Origin: Flavobacteriaceae bacterium
Lineage (GTDB): Bacteria > Bacteroidota > Bacteroidia > Flavobacteriales > Flavobacteriaceae
Assembly (NCBI GenBank): GCA_002713495.1
Contig: PATA01000002.1
Span: forward strand, 80,402-111,108
Reading direction: 5' to 3'
Length of the DNA: 30,707 bases
Positions within the stretch are counted from its first letter, which is position 1. Each line of letters opens with the position of its first letter. Positions 27,004-30,707 of the stretch are shown here, one piece after another. Position numbers and translations under genes: made by a program. The notes beneath the pieces are model-generated. The model was not told where the DNA came from. It saw only the letters and a program-made list of their open reading frames with translations, and ran no database searches.

Positions 27004-28179
27004 ATGATAAAAAATATTTTTTTTAAAGGGGATACAGTTCTTTGGTGTATAATAGCTTTATTAGTGATATTTTCTTTTCTACCAGTCTTTAGTGCAAGTT
27101 CAAACCTTGCATTCGTTGTAGGTAAAGGAACACCTTATGGATATTTATTGAAGCACTTTATAATTATGACATTTGGTTTTTCATTAATTTATGTTTTTCA
27201 TAAGGTCCCATTTATATATTTTAAGGGTATTTCCGTTTTAATGCTTCCAGTTGTTTTTATTTTGCTCATCTACACAGCTAGCCAGGGCAACATTATTAAT
27301 GGAACTAATGCAAACAGATGGATTCAAATTCCAATAATTGGATTTAGTTTTCAAACATCGTCACTTGCTTCAATGGTATTAATGATGTATGTAGCTCATT
27401 ACATTTCTAAAAATCATGATAAAATTATAACATTTGGAAATTCATTTTTATCTCTATGGATTCCTATTTTAGGTGTTCTGTTATTGATTTTTCCCTCAAA
27501 CTTTTCTACTGCAATCATATTATTTAGTATGGTTATTATGCTTCTTTTCCTTGGTGGCTACCCCTTTAAATATTTATTTCTTATGTGTTCATCTGTTTTA
27601 TTAGTTTTTATATTATTCGTAGTTAGTGCAAAAGCTTTTCCAGATTATATTCCAAATCGAGTTGATACGTGGGCAAATAGAATAACAAACTTTAGCTCAT
27701 CAGAAAAAAATGCAAATTACCAAATCGAAAGATCAAAAATTGCAATTGCATCAGGAGGCCTATATGGTAAGGGTGCAGGTAAGAGTGTAATGAAAAACTT
27801 CTTGCCGCAAAGTTCATCAGATTTTATTTATGCTATCATTATTGAAGAATATGGTTTGATAGGTGGTGTTATTCTTATTTTTCTTTATTTGCTTCTACTC
27901 TTTAGAATTATTGTAATTTTTCATAAGACTGAAATTTTATTTGGGAAACTTTTGGTAGTAGGACTAGGTATCCCAATTGTTTTTCAAGCATTTATAAATA
28001 TTGCCGTAACTGTTCAGCTTTTCCCTGTTACAGGACAAACACTCCCTTTGCTTAGTAGTGGTGGAACATCAGCATGGGTTAATTTTATTGCAATTGGAAT
28101 TATTTTAAGTGTAAGTAATTCGATTAAAAAAGAAAACACTAGTGATAATCCTTTATATATTTTAAGTGAAGACAAATAA
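27004..28179 (+). CDS. ftsW: Septal peptidoglycan glycosyltransferase FtsW (SEDS family)
   Basis: FtsW polymerises lipid II at the septum with FtsI. The 391-residue protein has about ten membrane segments. SEDS-family features are TNANRWIQIPIIGFSFQ after the first helices, the large periplasmic loop with NYQIERSKIAIASGGLYGKG and SSSDFIYAIIIEEYGLIGG, and the C-terminal PVTGQTLPLLSSGGTS. I start at the ATG at 27004; a TTG immediately before it at 27001 would add one residue. It overlaps murG by 14 bases. FtsW rather than RodA is chosen because of its place in the dcw cluster. Confidence 0.96.
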   Translation: MIKNIFFKGDTVLWCIIALLVIFSFLPVFSASSNLAFVVGKGTPYGYLLKHFIIMTFGFSLIYVFHKVPFIYFKGISVLMLPVVFILLIYTASQGNIINGTNANRWIQIPIIGFSFQTSSLASMVLMMYVAHYISKNHDKIITFGNSFLSLWIPILGVLLLIFPSNFSTAIILFSMVIMLLFLGGYPFKYLFLMCSSVLLVFILFVVSAKAFPDYIPNRVDTWANRITNFSSSEKNANYQIERSKIAIASGGLYGKGAGKSVMKNFLPQSSSDFIYAIIIEEYGLIGGVILIFLYLLLLFRIIVIFHKTEILFGKLLVVGLGIPIVFQAFINIAVTVQLFPVTGQTLPLLSSGGTSAWVNFIAIGIILSVSNSIKKENTSDNPLYILSEDK

Positions 28180-29251
28180 ATATATTTTTTCTTGTGGAGG
28201 AACGGGAGGACATATTTTCCCTGCAGTTTCTCTTGCAAAACAAATTCAAAAAGAATATCCAAACGCAGAAATTCTCTTTGTAGGTTCCAATGGTAAAATG
28301 GAAATGAATAAGATTCCTGAGTTTGGATATAAAATAATTGGACTTCCAATTGATGGATTAAAGCGAAAAATAACTTTAAGTAATTTCATTTTTCCATTTA
28401 GACTTTTAATAAGTTTAATTAAATCACTTTTTATATTGATAGATTATAAACCTAATGTTGTTGTTGGAACGGGAGGTTATGCAAGTGGTCCTATTTTATT
28501 TATAGCTCAGATTTTAGGTTATCCCACTCTGATTCAAGAACAAAATTCGTATGCTGGAATAACAAACAAAATATTAGGTAAAAGAGCATCTAAGATAGCC
28601 GTTGCTTATCCTAACATGGAAAGGTTTTTTCCAAAAAATAAAATTGTTTTTACAGGTAATCCAATTCGTGGGGATATTTTATTAAAAATAGATAAAACTA
28701 AAGCAAAACTGCATTTTGATTTAGACCCTAATCTTCCAGTAATCGGAATTTCTGGAGGTAGTCAGGGAGCTAGAAAGATAAATACAGTCATTGAAAAAAA
28801 TCTTAATCTTTTTAAAAAGTTAAATGTTCAAATTTTATGGCAATGTGGAGTTGCTTATTATGATTTTTATAAAAAAAATCAAAATACCAAAATCAAAGTA
28901 ATTCCATTTGTAAAAAGAATTGATTTCTGGTATAAGTCAATTGATTTATTGATTTCTAGATCTGGAGCATCTACAGTATCCGAAATTTGCTCAACACAAA
29001 CACCCTCAATATTGATCCCATCACCAAATGTCACAGCAAATCATCAATTTCATAATGCAATGGTTTTATATAAACAAAAAGCATCTTATTTAATTGAAGA
29101 AAAAAATATTGACAATCAGTTTAAGTCTACTTTAGAAAAAATATGGTTAAGTGATAAAATTAAAAATCAGATGAAATATGAATTAAAAAAATTATCAAAG
29201 CCTAATTCAACAAAAGAAATTACTAACTGCATAAAAGATATTTTAAATTGA
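28166..29251 (+). CDS. murG: UDP-N-acetylglucosamine transferase making lipid II
   Basis: MurG adds GlcNAc to lipid I on the inner face of the membrane. The 361-residue GT-B protein starts with a GTG at 28166, placing CGGTGGHIFPAVSLA just after the N-terminus as in the family. Other blocks are VVGTGGYASGPIL, LIQEQNSYAGITNK, FTGNPIRGDIL, ISGGSQGARKIN at the start of the second domain, and ISRSGASTVSEI with PSPNVTANHQFHNA for UDP-GlcNAc binding. It overlaps ftsW by 14 bases, and its TGA stop overlaps the TTG start of murC. Confidence 0.97.
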   Translation: MKTNKYIFSCGGTGGHIFPAVSLAKQIQKEYPNAEILFVGSNGKMEMNKIPEFGYKIIGLPIDGLKRKITLSNFIFPFRLLISLIKSLFILIDYKPNVVVGTGGYASGPILFIAQILGYPTLIQEQNSYAGITNKILGKRASKIAVAYPNMERFFPKNKIVFTGNPIRGDILLKIDKTKAKLHFDLDPNLPVIGISGGSQGARKINTVIEKNLNLFKKLNVQILWQCGVAYYDFYKKNQNTKIKVIPFVKRIDFWYKSIDLLISRSGASTVSEICSTQTPSILIPSPNVTANHQFHNAMVLYKQKASYLIEEKNIDNQFKSTLEKIWLSDKIKNQMKYELKKLSKPNSTKEITNCIKDILN

Positions 29252-30567
29252 AAAATAAAAATTTATATTTTTTGTTAGGGATCGGTGGGATTGGAATGTC
29301 TTCTATTGCTCAATATTTAATATTGAAAGGCCACAAGGTTTACGGTTTTGATAATAGTCATTCTTCCATAACAAAAATGCTTGAAAATAAGGGTATAATC
29401 ATAAATTATGATAATTCAATTAAAAAATTAGAATTGATTTCCCAAAAAAATGTTGAAGTTATTTATTCCTCCGCAATTAAGAAAGATCATCCTGTATTTT
29501 CCTTTTTCGTTAACAAAGGTTTTAAACCAATTAAAAGAGCTGCCTTTTTAGCATCAATTGTTAATAAATCTGAATCTTATGCTATTTCAGGAACGCATGG
29601 TAAGACAACCACAAGTGCAATATTAACGCACATTTTTGACTATTCAAATTTATCTTTCAGTGCGTTTGTTGGGGGATTAATTCTACCATATAAAACAAAC
29701 TTTATAAATAATGGTTTTGAAAAGACAATTGTTGAAGCAGATGAATATGATCGTTCTTTTTTGAATCTCAACCCATTTTCAGCTTGTATAACATCAATTG
29801 ATGCAGATCATTTAGATGTATATAAAAATCATGAATCAATCAAGGATGCTTTTACCAAATTTTCTAAAAAGGTCAAAGGCAATTTAATTATTCACAATAG
29901 TGTTCCACTAAATGGTTTAACATATGGAATAAATTCAAATTCTGATTATGAATTTACGATTATAAATCAAACTGATTTAGGATATTTTGTAGACTTAAAA
30001 ACACCAAAAGAAAATATATCAAATATATTCTGTAAAATCACTGGCTATCATAATCTTGAAAACATGTTAGCCGCTGTTGCTCTTGCTGATCAATCTAAAT
30101 TAGATTTGAAAAATATTGTTTCATCTCTAAATTCATTTGGTGGAATTTTAAGAAGAATGAATATTCATCAATTTAAAAATAAAATAATAGTAGACGATTA
30201 TGCCCATCATCCAACAGAAATTTCGGCAGTTCATGATACATTGAGAAATAAATATCCAGAATACGATATTGAAGTAGTTTTTCAACCTCATCTATATTCT
30301 AGAACTCGAGATTTTATGAATGATTTTGCAAAGGAATTATCCAAGTTTGATAGTATAAAAATTATGGATATTTATCCAGCAAGAGAACACCCAATTCAAG
30401 GAGTTAATAGTAAAAATCTAATTGATAAATTATCTAAAGAGGCAAATTATCTCGATTCCAAAGATTTTAATGAAAATATTTATTCAAATAAATGTAAAGT
30501 AATTGCTATTCTTGGAGCAGGAAATATTGGTGAGTTTCTAGAAAGTTTTTTAAAAATAAAAAAATGA
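29248..30567 (+). CDS. murC: UDP-N-acetylmuramate--L-alanine ligase
   Basis: MurC adds the first amino acid of the stem peptide. The 439-residue protein has GIGGIGMSSIAQYL at the N-terminus, the P-loop ISGTHGKTTTSAIL, EADEYDRSFLNLNP, TSIDADHLDVY, and the C-terminal VDDYAHHPTEISAV with FQPHLYSRT. I use the TTG at 29248, which forms TTGA with the murG stop. There is no ATG before the nucleotide-fold motif, and the next ATG would delete it. Its own stop overlaps the ftsQ ATG. In this cluster it lies after murG and before ftsQ, the usual flavobacterial order. Confidence 0.97.
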   Translation: MKNKNLYFLLGIGGIGMSSIAQYLILKGHKVYGFDNSHSSITKMLENKGIIINYDNSIKKLELISQKNVEVIYSSAIKKDHPVFSFFVNKGFKPIKRAAFLASIVNKSESYAISGTHGKTTTSAILTHIFDYSNLSFSAFVGGLILPYKTNFINNGFEKTIVEADEYDRSFLNLNPFSACITSIDADHLDVYKNHESIKDAFTKFSKKVKGNLIIHNSVPLNGLTYGINSNSDYEFTIINQTDLGYFVDLKTPKENISNIFCKITGYHNLENMLAAVALADQSKLDLKNIVSSLNSFGGILRRMNIHQFKNKIIVDDYAHHPTEISAVHDTLRNKYPEYDIEVVFQPHLYSRTRDFMNDFAKELSKFDSIKIMDIYPAREHPIQGVNSKNLIDKLSKEANYLDSKDFNENIYSNKCKVIAILGAGNIGEFLESFLKIKK

Positions 30568-30707
30568 ATAAAGAAAAAATAATTCTTTTAATCGTAACTA
30601 TTTTGATAATCTATATGGTTGTTTTCTCTCAATTAAAAAATAGATCTAGAATTAACAATCAACTAGATATTTCATTTAACAATAATATTTCAAGACTTTT
30701 GAATGAT
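30564..30707 (+). CDS. ftsQ: Cell division protein FtsQ, N-terminal fragment (cut by window edge)
   Basis: An ATG at 30564 overlaps the murC stop (ATGA) and opens a frame that runs for 48 codons to the right edge without a stop. The product has a short basic N-terminus, one membrane segment at about residues 5-20 (IILLIVTILIIYMVVF), then a polar region, which fits a bitopic FtsQ/DivIB. Too little is present to see the POTRA domain; the call rests on topology and position directly after murC. Confidence 0.75.
   Translation, partial: MNKEKIILLIVTILIIYMVVFSQLKNRSRINNQLDISFNNNISRLLND

Noticed and set aside
1..30707. Defence systems, mobile elements, CRISPR, tRNA or a novel multi-gene system
   Set aside because: All coding space is taken by recognisable core genes, and intergenic gaps are under 175 bases with no repeats or cloverleaf structures that I can see.

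Overview
The window looks like chromosomal DNA of a low-GC (roughly 30% by eye), gene-dense member of Bacteroidota, class Flavobacteriia. Four things point there: gldB and gldC gliding genes; promoter -7 elements of the Bacteroidota form TAnnTTTG; a family-typical gene order (purE-purK against adk-obg; dnaG-nadE-gldB-gldC-engB leading into the division and cell-wall cluster); and almost no Shine-Dalgarno-like sequences. Nothing looks horizontally acquired, and there is no tRNA, rRNA, CRISPR array, insertion sequence or phage gene. No stretch of more than 300 bases lacks a gene.

Layout. 1-2678 (-): most of gcvP, cut by the left edge. 2798-3610 (+): a UbiA-like membrane protein. 3607-5257 (-): the purine pair purK-purE. 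5348-10484 (+): adk, obg, a broken polysaccharide-deacetylase-like gene, a YjjG-type nucleotidase, a MazG-like pyrophosphohydrolase and aroA, mostly overlapping. 10556-13647 (+): queA, rlmN and a long-chain polyprenyl diphosphate synthase behind a good promoter. 13687-15636 (+): dnaG, whose zinc ligands are all replaced. 15631-16422 (-): nadE. 16486-17801 (+): gldB-gldC. 17798-19163 (-): engB and an alpha/beta hydrolase. 19338 to the right edge (+): mraZ-rsmH-ftsL-ftsI-murE-mraY-murD-ftsW-murG-murC-ftsQ, a dcw cluster with no gap above 10 bases.

The dcw genes turn UDP-MurNAc into lipid II (murC, murD, murE, mraY, murG) and build the septal synthase complex (ftsQ, ftsL, ftsW, ftsI). mraZ sits behind three GTGG(T/G) boxes at a 10-base period, the known form of a MraZ operator, so the cluster is probably autoregulated. 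MurE carries the DNPR motif, implying meso-diaminopimelate peptidoglycan.

Most notable: two single-base frameshifts, both at poly-A tracts (A11 in the deacetylase-like gene, A9 followed by G5 in the essential ftsI); the zinc-less DnaG; the mraZ operator-promoter arrangement, which also fixes the mraZ start; and an exact 7-base inverted repeat between nadE and gldB. I see no candidate for a new multi-gene system; the window is mostly housekeeping.
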